From NCBI GenBank assembly GCA_001949185.1, contig BDGG01000020.1, forward strand, positions 125,504 to 189,503: 64,000 nt of DNA, read 5' to 3'. Below are positions 11,719-22,725 of the stretch, piece by piece. Numbering within the stretch: the stretch's first letter is position 1; every line of letters starts with the position of its first letter. A program made the position numbers and the translations under genes. Source of the stretch: Ramazzottius varieornatus. Taxonomy: Eukaryota; Tardigrada; Eutardigrada; Parachela; Ramazzottiidae. The notes beneath the pieces were generated by a model that did no database searches, was not told the DNA's origin, and saw nothing but the letters and a program-made list of their open reading frames with translations.

Positions 11719-12117
11719 CAAATTTAATTCGGGAAACTGCGGACTTTCAATTAAACAAAAGTTTCACTTCTTAAGTTTGGCGCCCGAAGTAATTGAAAGT
11801 TGGCGCTTTTAGGGAGTTCTAACTAACAGCTAGTAGAAGTTAAACTCGGAAAGTCATAGCAAAACAGCACTGATTGCCGGACTAGCTTATATTGAAGTTC
11901 GAGGTCAAAGGATGACCTCCGACGACCTTGAGCTGCTCGAAGCAAACCAACAATTCGTTTCGCAGCTCTACGGTAGAGCACTGGGCCGCAGGTCCAAAGG
12001 TACGCTGCAACTGTGCTGCGCACATTACTGTGCTGCGCAACTTTCATGCCCAGTGGCCTGGTGCACGTTGACCTGGTGCAACTGCGCGGAACGCCGATGT
12101 ATTGACGTGGTTTGTAA

Positions 12118-12390
12118 TTCAGTCAGCGACGTCGGTAGTCAGCCTGGAGAACGTTGCTCTAAAGTACGGCAAACCTGAGACGGCTGACGTTCGAATGCCC
12201 AAAAACTGAAATTTTTGTCAGTTTTCGGTAGGTACATCTGCGCGGTAGTCTATGGCTTTCTGCTGTATGCTGTGCTGTGCCGCACAAATTTCGTCAGCTG
12301 CAGCACAGCACAGCTGCAGTGCAATGCAGCGCATGCGGCCAGATTCCGTGCTCTTCTCTACGGCATGCGCACTTTACACAGCGGTCCCTC
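12118..12390. repeat. Dispersed repeat, copy 1 (pair at 27405-27690)
   Basis: This segment and 27405-27690 are homologous in the same orientation. They share CCTGGARAACGTTG, TTTTCGGNANGTRCATCTGCGCGG, then TGCTGTGCTGTG and GCAGCACAGCACAGCTGC in the same order. Neither copy encodes a recognisable protein. The rest of 10568-12117 holds no supported gene. Confidence 0.75.
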
Positions 12391-12405
12391 TACCCCTCTA
12401 GTCTC

Positions 12406-13015
12406 TAGTACTGGCAAAAATACGATAAAACTGGATACGATATTTTTCGATACAATATCGGCGGATATTTTATCGCGGTCTTCGATATTCATTTGATATA
12501 GATATTCCGATACGATATTCTTGCGTGAATGTATTTTCGATATATCGTTTCATACCGCAGCGATCGATATTTCGGGAATTTTAGTTTTTCGGAATTCCAC
12601 GGGTCCAAGCTCAAAAAGTCGAGAAGCTGATTTCCACATAATGTATTATTAAGATTGAAAGCGTCGGATGCGGCGAAGACAGGATTATGCCAAGACTTCA
12701 AACACATGGAAACCTGCACAGGATTAGTACCAGAACCGAATGGGTGGAGTGTGCTCAGTACACCACGGCCAAGTTCAGAAATCAACCATGATCTTCCGTA
12801 AACGAGATAGCACTGGCGAGGTAGCCATTCATCAAGATACCGATATATCGAAAATATATCGATCTGGCGCGATACGATATCGTTGGATATTTCATTACAT
12901 TATTCGATACGCGTTTCATATCGATGTTTTCGATACGATATCTGCCGCATATTTTATCGCAAAGATTCGATATTTCTCGATACGATATCGGTACACCGTA
13001 TCGTTGCCAGCACTA
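12406..13015. mobile_element. hAT-type MITE (610 bp), CGATAT-rich family
   Basis: Ends TAGTACTGGCAAAAATACGAT and, inverted, TAGTGCTGGCAACGATACG are flanked by CTAGTCTC (12398-12405) and CTAGTCTT (13016-13023), a 7-of-8 target duplication. The interior is built of CGATAT and ATATCG motifs. It belongs to the same family as 35415-36033. Confidence 0.85.
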
Positions 13016-13045
13016 CTAGTCTTTCTGGTTGCAGGCACTTGCAGC

Positions 13046-13700
13046 CAGTGTTGTTCCGATATGGCTTTTTCAATTTCAATTGAGATTATGATAAATCGAG
13101 ATACCTCTCGCAGCAGCAATTTGAATTGCAGCTACCTCTTCCTGGCTGGATTACCAATTACGATTAATCGAAACTGAGCTTACGACAGGAATTCAAATTA
13201 TCTGAATTATTACGACGTCATTTGGCAATTGTAATAATAGCGTGTCGAGTAAAGCGTAACCGTACAGAATGCCCTCTGACGCGCTACACCGACCATGTAA
13301 TGCCCGAGGCATCTTATCCGGCTGCGATTCAGATCTTATCCGATTCGAAACTGGCGAGTATTTCATTCCACCTGCTGCAGACTTCTTTAAATTTGGAACT
13401 CCAACGTTTGGAGCTCCAACAGAAATACTCAGCTAACTGGTGGCAGAGTGTGATGGTGGAGGCACGGAATTCTCGGAGAATGTAGTCAAGTTCACGGCGG
13501 ATTCTTTAGGAGAAGTGCTCGTGAAAACCTTCTTACCCATACTTTGCGTGTCGGACTTCCGCTTTCCCTTGCTTCGATTCTTGACCTTGATTGAGATATC
13601 ATTATAAAGACTTGGAACAAGAAAGACAAGAAAGGATTCGCAAAGTTTGAAAGAAGTTTCTCGGTCCCTGTTTTCTTCCAGATGTAGTTCCATCTCCGGA
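13046..13700. mobile_element. Truncated hAT element with BED-finger leader fragment
   Basis: It begins CAGTGTTGTTCCGAT, the same terminal repeat as the complete element at 55537. On the minus strand (13433-13600) it encodes MGKKVFTSTSP and SENSVPPPSHSAT, matching MGKKLSTSTSP and SENCVPPPSPSAT of that element. I find no second terminal repeat before HDAC11, so the copy looks truncated. Confidence 0.7.
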
Positions 13701-14284
13701 AGTACCGAGCTGTTTTGAATTCCTCCTCAGTCAGACCCGATTTTGGACTGCCTCTTCACAAGCTGGTGAGCTCAGCTATCTTGCGTGCTTTTACAGATTT
13801 GGTCAGAACGGGCGGAGTTCCGCGGCTTGGCATTACAGCGTTCTCGTGACGTTATCCTCGACTGATGGTCCCATGAACTGCTTTGGATCTTCCAAGAAAC
13901 CAGTCCGTCGATCGAGGTAAGATGCAAGGTATGGACGGAAGCAGCTTGAGTTACCGCAAGAGTGTCCATTGCTGACGTTGTTGTGTGATCGTAGTTGCCT
14001 TGCGAGCCTAGAGGTGTGACTCTGCTCGTGTCGAATTTCTTAGCCTCAACAGTGATTATAAGTTCACGTTCCGTTATCTGCATCTGCTTGCTGATTAACG
14101 CTAAACCATGTACGCTGGTCTGTGTTGGTGTTTTGTGATTTGTTTTGCGGATTGTTATGCAAGAAAGCTGTTGATCAATTTCGTGGATGATGGGTTGATT
14201 TCTTCAGTTTCGATGGTTTTGTCGCCGATGCGTACCCGTATGCTCATCGCTGTATCGTTATACATGACTATATTCGTTCACAGT

Positions 14285-16713
14285 ATGCCAGCGGACGAAC
14301 GCTGCGCCAAGTCGCAGCTTTATCGACAAGTGGAGGAGCACAAATGGCCGATTGTCTACAGTCCAGAATATAATTTATCAGTACTAGGGTGAGTGGAGGT
14401 ATAACGCCAGAAGTCGCAACTGAGCTTATTCGGTTTTCAATGCAGAAAGTTAACTGGGCCGTGACGTCATGTGTGTCGAGGTCGCTACACGTGACGTTAC
14501 GGTTCAGTTCACCCAACTGGTCCTAACACAATGCTGGGTCTTGATTGTTGATTGAGTGACTTCGACCGTTGGCCGTTTTCGGCTTTGTCAGTTTTTAGTG
14601 TGTATGGTGTTCCGACATGTTAGACGGTTCACTATGGTTGGTAGGTTGGAGAAGTTACATCCATTCGATGCAGGAAAATGGGGGAAAGTTTACCACAAGC
14701 TGGTGGCCGAGGGAATGATTTCGAAGGAGACTGTCGTCGAACCAGTCGAAGCCACCACGGACGATTTGCTTCTCGTGCACACTTCCCGGTACCTCGACAG
14801 TCTAACGGTGAGGATTGTCAGATTAGCTCGTTCATCAGAAGATTGTTTCGTTATTCGGGGTTCATACGTTCACGGTTTGTGTTACTTTCCTATAGTCGAG
14901 TGCGACGGTGGCGAGGATTACGGAAGTTCCACCAGCTGCGATGGTTCCCAACAGCGTTCTGCAGACCAAGTTTCTCCGACCGATGCGCCTCCAGACTGGC
15001 GGCACTGTCCTTGTAAGAATGATCTAGTCAAGCTTGTGTGGATCATGTATTCTGACTAACGGATACAAGTCCGGTTAACTCAAACAAACTCGGTAAGATC
15101 GTTTTCGCAAGTGTCGCACGTTATTGGCTGAAAGCGTGCGCCACTTTGAAAAGCGGTCTTGTCGAATTTGTTCGTCGGCTCCCATAGTCATGTCTTTTGC
15201 TCTTCGTAGGCCGGAAAGCTGGCCCTGGAACGTGGATGGGCGATCAACATCGGCGGAGGTAGCCACCGTTTCTTTTGTGGCTTGCTCGTCAGTTTTAGGT
15301 CGGCTTGATGAACGTCTGGTTTTTACTGATAGGGTTTCATCATTGTTCTGCGGACGATGGCGGTGGATTTTGTCCTTACGCCGACATCACCCTCTGTCTG
15401 AAGTTCCTTTTCGTCAAGAAGCTGATACACAAAGCCCTCATCATCGACTTGGACGCACATCAGGTAGTTTGCTTCGTCAGTGTCGTTCTTTCTGAACAGG
15501 GAAGCTGTAATCGTCTACTTCGTTTAGGGTAATGGCCACGAAAACGACTTCTTGGGCGACGACAAGGTGTACATCCTGGACATGTACAATGGCTCAATAT
15601 ACCCTCATGACGAGCGAGCCAAGAAAGCCATCAGACGGAAAATCGAACTGAGATCTTACATGGCGGATGAAGAATACCTGGAGAAAGTCCAAACGTAAGT
15701 CGCCATATCACTAGCGTTCCGAAGTCACCTCGATGTAGTCTTTGTCACAAGAAGGTACTGTCAGATTCGGTATATACTGGATCGATATGCCCATCGTTTT
15801 AGGCACGTGGCTGGAGCCCTGAACGAGTTCAAGCCGGATTTCGTAATGTACAATGCCGGCACCGATATCCTGATAAACGACCCGCTGGGCAGACTGGTAA
15901 GACTACCTCGTTATTTTGTGAGTCGTCAGTTTTGCCAGTTGCTTATCTGGTTTTTCCTTAACCCGGATTCAGCTTTCTGCGACTTTATCTGAAGTGGGAA
16001 GAAGTAGTTACACTGAGAATTTTTGATATCATAACTTTCAAATTTTGCGTTTGTGTACTATTGTATGATGCACTGCTGTTTGTCCATGTTCCCCAAAACA
16101 ATATTGGTTTCTTCCGGACGCTTTCTAGTTTTCTTTACAGCTGCCGAATATCAGTACATTTCTTTCTCGAGAGGAGAAAACGTGAGCAGCTCGCACAGCA
16201 AAGCTGGGGCCTGGCGTGGCCTAGGTGACGTGTCCCCTGTGACGTCACTTCCGGTCAGAGAATGTTTTCAGGGAATAACTTTTGATCTTGTGGAGGGATA
16301 GATTAATTGTGAGCAAACGTTTTGTTCGGCTCGTCAAGATCTATCGAACGGTGTACAGGTTGACCGGAAGGTCGAGAATGGTCCGATCGATTCACCTTTG
16401 TCGTCCCTTTGAGTTTTCTCATAGTGGTCGTTGTTGAGACGACCGATGTTTCAACTCTTTGTTCTGTCTTTCGCAGAGTATTACTCCAGATGGGATCTGT
16501 CAGCGTGACCAGATCGTCTTTGAAGAATGCAGGAAGCGAAATGTGCCGGTAGTAATGGTTACCAGTGGTGGTTACCAGAAAGACACCGGCCCCATCATTG
16601 CCGACTCCATCCTGAATCTCTGGAGAAAGAAGCTTATCCAGTGGCAACCAGCCAGCGAACACGTCAGGAAGAATGGACAAGCCATTGCAAAAGCAAGTCA
16701 TGACGAACTGTAA
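14285..16713 (+). CDS. HDAC11: Class IV histone deacetylase
   Basis: Eight exons: (14108 or 14285)-14388, 14645-14807, 14896-15012, 15210-15258, 15333-15463, 15528-15694, 15803-15896 and 16477-16713, all phase-consistent. The enzyme is a zinc-dependent deacylase of the HDAC11 family. Landmarks in order are WPIVYSPEYN, LEKLHPFDAGKWGKVY, the INIGGGFHH active-site His pair, the IIDLDAHQGNGHE zinc-ligand loop, YNAGTDIL with the next metal-binding Asp, and VTSGGYQKDTGPIIADSILN with the late Tyr. I prefer the ATG at 14285, which gives about 353 residues against 347 in human. The frame is open back to an ATG at 14108, which would add a hydrophobic leader unusual for this family. Intron 3 carries a palindromic MITE. 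Confidence 0.93.
15085..15170. repeat. Palindromic MITE, family P1 copy C (HDAC11 intron 3)
   Basis: Arms 15085-15119 and 15136-15170 are inverted copies with AAACTCGGTAAGATCGTTTT outer and GTGTCGCAC / GTGCGCCAC inner sequence, matching copies A, B and D. Confidence 0.85.
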
Positions 16714-16994
16714 GACTTTGAAGGTTTTTCTTCTCGGTTGGTAATGCGAAACGGGGTGATATCGGTTTATCTCAGGTTGATAAATTTCTTTCCGGACGAT
16801 TTGTTGTGTTATTGGAAGTGTTACGCACCGATGTACTGATTTGCCAGAGTATGTCAAATTTTAAAATTTATTCAGAGGTTGATTGGGTGTCAAAGTTCGT
16901 TGCGGTGTGAACTATTGGACTCGGTTTTATGGAATCTCTTACAAATTTATGAAATTCCTGTTACGTCTTCCGGAATATTTTTGTGAATTTACGA

Positions 16995-17000
16995 AATAAA
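16995..17000 (+). terminator. Polyadenylation signal, HDAC11
   Basis: AATAAA lies 282 bp after the HDAC11 stop and before the oppositely directed CAHS gene, so it is the likely 3' end of the HDAC11 transcript. Confidence 0.5.
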
Positions 17001-17462
17001 ACAGAATAATGTACTAAATTTGGTCGTTTGCGTGCTCGCTGGAAAAGTCGATTGGAGGTCAAGTGCGTAAAAAAATTCTGACCGTGTGAGAAAAGTTAGA
17101 CAAGATGAAAAGAGATGAACTTGATTGCGACCGGGTATTTCCGGCTGCATTGGACTTTACCATGCGACCTTCCCCTTTTCAATTGTAAAAGCTTTAGAGA
17201 TGAAGGACGATTAGCTGGTCATCCTGCTCTCACGGCGTCTGCTCGACTATAAAATTCTTACGGGACACTTTCTAATCGAGATTGAAGACGGGTAAAAGTT
17301 CAGCTTTAAGTACCGAGCAAACAAAAGTCGGCAGAAAGTTACAGTCAGAGTTCGTCACGGCAAAAGACGGAAGTAGAAAAGTGAAAGAGGCATTATTCAT
17401 ATGGAAATGGTCTCACATGGAAGATAACGGTGGAAATGTTACTACGAAATTCGCGAAGAAAC

Positions 17463-18493
17463 TTAATTCTGTTTGTAGCTTTGGGTGACTTTCTCGGACT
17501 GTGAGACGGTAGACGAGCTTGACTGGGTGTTGCCTGCTGAGGCATCCATGTTGACCTGTGAACAGATCGAAAACACAGCATTAGAAAACTGATAACGGGA
17601 GAGAGAGGTACGAGGAAAAGTACGGTTGGAAGGGAATACGGTACCTGGATGTCGGTGTGGAACTTGGCGCGTTCAAGAGTCTGGCGAGCCTTTTGTCGCT
17701 CGCGTTCGAGTTCCTTCTTGGCATAGCGGGCTTCCAGGTCGATCATCTTCTTTTGTTGTTCGATGGTCTGCTCAACCAGCTCTTTCCGGAACTCCACATC
17801 GCGCAGGTGCTGCTTCTCGAGCTCCTTTCGGATCCTCTCAGTTTCTACTTCCTGAAACACAAAATTTTAGGTACTTCGTTTCGACATTGATAGCTTCTGC
17901 CTTCTTCGGACTCTCGAACGAAGTTTTTGCTTCGGGAGAAAGACAACTGTGAAATACTGGAGAAATAGAATACTCGTAGGGAAACCGTCCCAGCTTCATC
18001 GACTTTGTCATATACGATATTCCGAGAACCGTTGCGAACGAACAATTAGCTACCGGCAACGTTTGAAAAGTTGGCCACCCCTTTTCTCTTCAAACACCCA
18101 GCTTACCTGTTGTTTTCGGTAGAGTTCGGTCTTGCGCTCGAGCTCGCGCTCAAACTGCTTGTTGAGTTGTTCGATCTCGTGCTGCTTGGCAATGTTGTCG
18201 CGGCGAACTTCCTCGGACTGTTGTTCGGTCTCCTCGACGTGGAGCTCGTTGGAAGCGCCGGTGATACGGGAGACGGAGGCCTGGAAGCCTTCGCCGACGA
18301 GCTCTTGGGCTAAACCGGCCGAGGTGCTGATGAAGGGCGCAGGGATGTGAGGCAGGTTGACTTTGACATCGGTGTGCGTGAAGCTGGAGTGTTCGACCTC
18401 CTTCTTGCTCTGCTCGTTCTGCTGTCCGTCCTGCTGGTATCCGCTGTTGTTGTTCTCAGAGACGTAGACGTTCTGCTGCTGGTAATCGGCCAT
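17463..18493 (-). CDS. CAHS: Cytoplasmic abundant heat-soluble (CAHS) protein
   Basis: Three exons: 18107-18493, 17645-17851 and 17463-17555, with clean GT-AG junctions. They encode 228 residues, the usual CAHS size. CAHS proteins are tardigrade-specific, largely disordered cytosolic proteins that form filaments or gels on drying and protect cells. The N terminus (residues 1-45) is Gln/Asn-rich. The conserved CAHS block follows: [20 protein letters not shown] and then [20 protein letters not shown] long charged helix with coiled-coil character spans roughly residues 85-198 ([20 protein letters not shown], then [19 protein letters not shown]). The tail is Ser/Gln-rich. The start is the only ATG near a TATA box about 105 bp upstream. 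It is convergent with HDAC11. Confidence 0.97.
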
Positions 18494-18597
18494 TGCGACA
18501 AACCGGGATGAGGGATGTGTGGGAAAGCTAAAGTATGCTGGGAAGCAACGAAACTAGAGAAAGTTGAGTACTGAATCGTGAGTAAAGCTCTAGCTCA

Positions 18598-18605
18598 GTT
18601 TTATA
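18598..18605 (-). promoter_or_regulatory. TATA box of CAHS gene
   Basis: TATAAAAC on the minus strand, about 105 bp before the CAHS ATG, places transcription start near 18570. Confidence 0.6.
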
Positions 18606-19379
18606 GTCTGCTACAGTATCCATCGGTCTACGCCATGGTATTTTCCTTCCCTACGCACTACCCGACACGTAAGACAGCAGTGTGGGAGACAGTGCAATGT
18701 CCACACTGGTCAAAGTTGAGGTTTTGGCTACTCTTGCGGCGCTGTTGTTTGGGCTATGGGACAAGGTCCGGCCAAGCATGATCCATTGGGTCAGCGGTAA
18801 AACCAAAGCTTTGGTAAAACTGCGTGGAAGGTCCACAGGTGAAACCACCGGTAGCGCACTTCGCTCTACGATTCGAACCTTTCCCGTAAGATGTGGCGTT
18901 CAAAGGTTCAGCTTGGTGTCGTATACGTACTATGGTCCACGGTCCACAGGGTGTAGTTTCCAATCGTCGAGTTACACATTGTGGCCGTTGGCAATTTTCC
19001 GCCTAGTTGGACTTATTGCTCACAAGGGGACTGTAATGTGTGAGCTCTTGGAGTGGCATCAGCGAACTGATCTTATTCACGCAAAATTTGGTCATGTACC
19101 AATATGATCACAGAATCTACCATAAACTCGTTGATATGATCGGGATTCGAATAAGGAGCAGCGCAGATCCAAATGATTTAAGCAGGGCGTAATTCGAGGA
19201 CACGGAATGCAGAGATGTACACATAATCTGCGAGTACACGCGAGAAACGAATATCATCGAAAGACACATCTGAGCATTCACAAGGGCGAGATAGGAAAGC
19301 AAAACAAGAGTGGGAAAGCTATGGTGGGGCTAGGTCAGTAAGAAGGCGCAATCTGTCTACATCTTTGAAGAATGGTTCA
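18606..19379. other. Intergenic, CAHS upstream
   Basis: No supported gene. An open frame at 18682-19107 (plus) has no recognisable domain and repeated GGTCCACGG-type motifs, and I do not call it. The stretch lies upstream of CAHS and downstream of the next minus-strand gene. Confidence 0.4.
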
Positions 19380-20787
19380 TCATCCTGATTGTGACGGCAC
19401 ATCAGCAGCCGCCATTGGGGTACACGGTACCGGACCGGGCCACGCCGAAGGAATGAGCTCCAAGATGAACTCTTCCGAGGGAACTTGCGTGACAGCGGAG
19501 GATGGCACGGAACTGTATATCATACGGGAAATGCGGCAACGCCAAATAAGAACGCCGACTAGAATGGCCGCGAGGATGCCAGCGACTCCAAGGAGAGACC
19601 AACAAGCGACTGATAAAATAGTTGTGCCATGTTTTGTCGCTATTGCCGCTGGATCGGTGGTTTTCTGACCCATTTGCTCTGGCGCAATGTCGGTGAGGAA
19701 CTGGGTGGTGGGTTCGTGGACGATGGTGTCTTCGAATTTCGCTGGTGTTGACGGAGGATTCGTTTGGCCATCGTCGAAAGTGAGATTCTGGTACCCACCA
19801 CCGACCATAGCTTTTTTTAGTGTTGTGAGTCTGCAGCGTGACTTTTTCTTTGCTGGCCATAGGATAAAGCGCGCGTAGTGAGCGAACTGTGAATTCGTAG
19901 AGGAATCGGCTATCCTGATACTGTTCATATCGGTCGAGTTGTATCCTATGAAGATAGACGGCCTTCCTACTTGATCAGATTTTAGAATAGGGGCAACGCA
20001 TATTTGAAAATCACGACAGTCCAGAACGACGACGTCACAGGTAACGCTAAGCAGGACTGGTTGTGGGACTTCCTTGTTCAGTTGAGAGGCACCATAGTTC
20101 ACCATTGACAGAGTCCCAACATAAGTGTCCATAGACGTGTGTGGCTTCGTTATCTCGTCTGCGGCAACAGAATGAAAATTTCGAGTTTACTTCATAATAA
20201 ATAAATTATTCTGATGGATTGATTCTGCCGCCGATCGTGAATTGGTTGTGTGTGCTTACGTGGCAGGGTAGGTTTCGGCGTTTCTTCGCAGGGGCTTCCA
20301 GGATAAAACCGAACATATGGAGCACCGATACGCGTTTCACTATGACATTCGAAAGCGCAATAGATATCCGTCATTATGTTAATCCCTAAACGTCCGTTGT
20401 AGTAGGAACAGCCGTCTACGATTCCACCGTCGTGCTTGTTAACTGGAAGCTCGATAGCACCACGGGACGAGTTCTTGCAAAACTTCACGTGTGGGAGTTC
20501 TTCCTCCGGAATGCCACAGGCGCGAATGTTAACCTTATCCAACGAGTCGCAGTGCACGTATGGGCTATCGTAGCTCGTAATGGTGTAGCTAGTGGCAAGT
20601 GTTCGAGAAACGGCCAACCGCTCCAGAGTTGGGACCCTGTCGCCGGTTGTCGTGGCGCACAATACCACAAGAACGACCGGGACGATGGCAGTCTACAGTA
20701 AAATACGAAACAAACATCTTACTGCTTTACCAAAAACATCAAAGTCTCAATCCAGTTGTAGCTACTTACAAGATCCAGAAGTTTCAT
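19380..20787 (-). CDS. Unrecognised type I membrane glycoprotein
   Basis: Three exons: 20770-20787 (six codons), 20260-20692 and 19380-20158. They join in phases 0 and 1 and give 409 residues. Splicing of the tiny first exon creates a textbook signal peptide (MKLLDL then TAIVPVVLVVLCATTTGD), which supports the model. The ectodomain (about 25-325) has several Cys and Asn glycosylation sites (NSS, NST, NLT). A single membrane helix reads LLGVAGILAAILVGVLIW and is followed by RCRISRM and a tail of about 55 residues. I recognise no family. The topology suggests a cell-surface protein. Confidence 0.65.
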
Positions 20788-21079
20788 AGCGGCCGAAGGT
20801 TAAGGTGGGCTGATGAATGCTCCCCCTTCTGGTTTCCGTCTGTTTCCAAATACGATATGTGGTCCGAAAACGAAAATCCTCTTGACGATTAACGAGAGGA
20901 TCGGTGAATATTTCCAGCAAAAAACGAGCTGGATTGCGGTGGAACGTTACAGTGTGAAAACTTGAATGAAATCTGGTAAACGTGTACATCTGTGCGCATT
21001 TCAAATACTTATCAGAGCTTTACGATGAACAATCTTAACTAATCACTTACTGATAACAATGCCTTCCGTTCAGAGGCCG

Positions 21080-21730
21080 CAAAATCTGGTCCGCCGCGCG
21101 GCAGACGGCACATGCGCAGCCCTCACGCGCTGATATGGGTGGGTGGGCACGCGACGGCGGCGTAGAACGTCTCCGGAAGAAACATGACTGCAAGTGGCCG
21201 AAGAAACAAAACCGAGGTTTCGCCAGTAACCTTCAGCTGTGTTTCTTCGACCACTTGACTGCATCAGTTCTTTAAAACGTCCTTTCTTCCTGTCTGAAGA
21301 TGTTATCCAGACAGGTGAGTGGCTCATCCTTAGATAAATGGCCGCGGAATGTTTGCTGAATGCTACAACTGTACGTGTGTCGAACGTTATATGCTATGTC
21401 AGCAGTTTTTACAGTCGGTATGACAGCCGACCGTCAGGTTGTCTGTCCGCCCGAAATTCATGTGGACCCGTCAGGACGTGTTCTGACAGAAATAGACCAG
21501 CCGAAATTAATGAAACGACTGAGGATGAACAGGATCGCATTGCGATCCCAAACGGACCAGACTTGAAGCGACCAAAACGAGACCGGAGTGCGAACGGCTG
21601 CGCATCTGGATCTCAAGACGGACTCGGGAAACATAGCTTGCGGATGCTTCCAGAGTCCGTTCCATCGTCGTGTGTGTCTCGACTCGGACCCGTCTTTGGT
21701 CGTTGGGAGACTCGAGTGATGAAGATCTTT
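21080..21730. repeat. Dispersed 650-bp repeat, copy 1 (pair at 44780-45440)
   Basis: The two regions share, in order, ACATGCGCAGCC-like, AGAAACAAAACCGAG/GGAGC-like, GCTGAATGCT..., GACCGTCAGG..., AACAGGATCGCATTGCGATC / AACAGGACCGCATCGCAATC and GGATGCTTCCAGAGTCCGTT / GGATGCTTTCTGAGTCCGCT blocks. A 190-codon open frame in this copy (21338-21913) is not conserved in the other. It is therefore a noncoding repeat or transposon remnant, not a gene. Confidence 0.75.
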
Positions 21731-22725
21731 CACATTTGGCCTACCTGTAAAAGTCGTAATAATGCAATCACTTCGAAAACTTTCGGACACAGTTACCGTA
21801 CCGATCAGCGGTCAGCCTACTTGTTTACACTCCATAACGGAAATAGTAATGTCACCGGTAGACCAAAGGTTTGTATTAAAGTCATAAAGGTGCGCCCCAT
21901 GTACGACCAGTAAGTGGGCAGGGGTCAAGACCAAGAGTTTCCAAATGCAGGGCATGCACCTCTACCGGTCAGCAGGCCGTTGAGTAAAGAAGTAGGCCGA
22001 GCATCCGTGTCCAGAGAGACTTAGCCATTCATCTCGTTCAGTGACTATTTTTTCCAGCGAGAAAAGTATTCAGAGGGTGGAAACGACCTCAAATGAAAGT
22101 TATCAAAGAGTCGAAAGTACAGTGATTCTGGAGTTCCCTGCCTATGAATGGCTTGATTGGGCCGTCTGGAGTTGTCTTGCCGTTACCCTTTACTGCCTTG
22201 TCTTTACTGCCTTTACTGCCCCTTTACTGCCTCGTCTTGAACTCCAAGCATTCAGTGGAGGAAGGAGTGGAGCGTCTGTGTCGTCATGGTCTATAACAGC
22301 ACCGCTTGTGCGATTGATTTCTGGAGCACTGAGGAACTAGGTCAAGAGTTGCGCTCCCTTATCGTTACTCAAACATGAAACTTAGGTGATCGGACGCCCA
22401 CTACAAACGTTTTTATGCTATCTGGGATGATTTGTTGCCGTTGCGTGCAGTGGATCAACACCAGGTTGTCTTGAAGCGTTGACACGGTACGGTAAAAATC
22501 AGTCAGAGTCCGAGATAACGGCACACAAAAGCACACACCCACACTGGTCACCCGGTCATGCTTAATCCACGATAACAACGATATAACAAGTTCCGAGAAT
22601 CGGCATGCTCTTGGTAGACTACGCGGTATTCTTTGGCCGTTGAAGCAATTTTACCACAAGCCTATCTAACTGCAGTTGTGGATGTATTTGCGTGCATGCA
22701 AATATATGCAAATTCTGCCTGTAGA

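Noticed and set aside
21338-21913. 191-codon open frame (plus)
   Set aside because: It lies in a dispersed repeat whose other copy (45040-45440) has stops and different frames; no domain.
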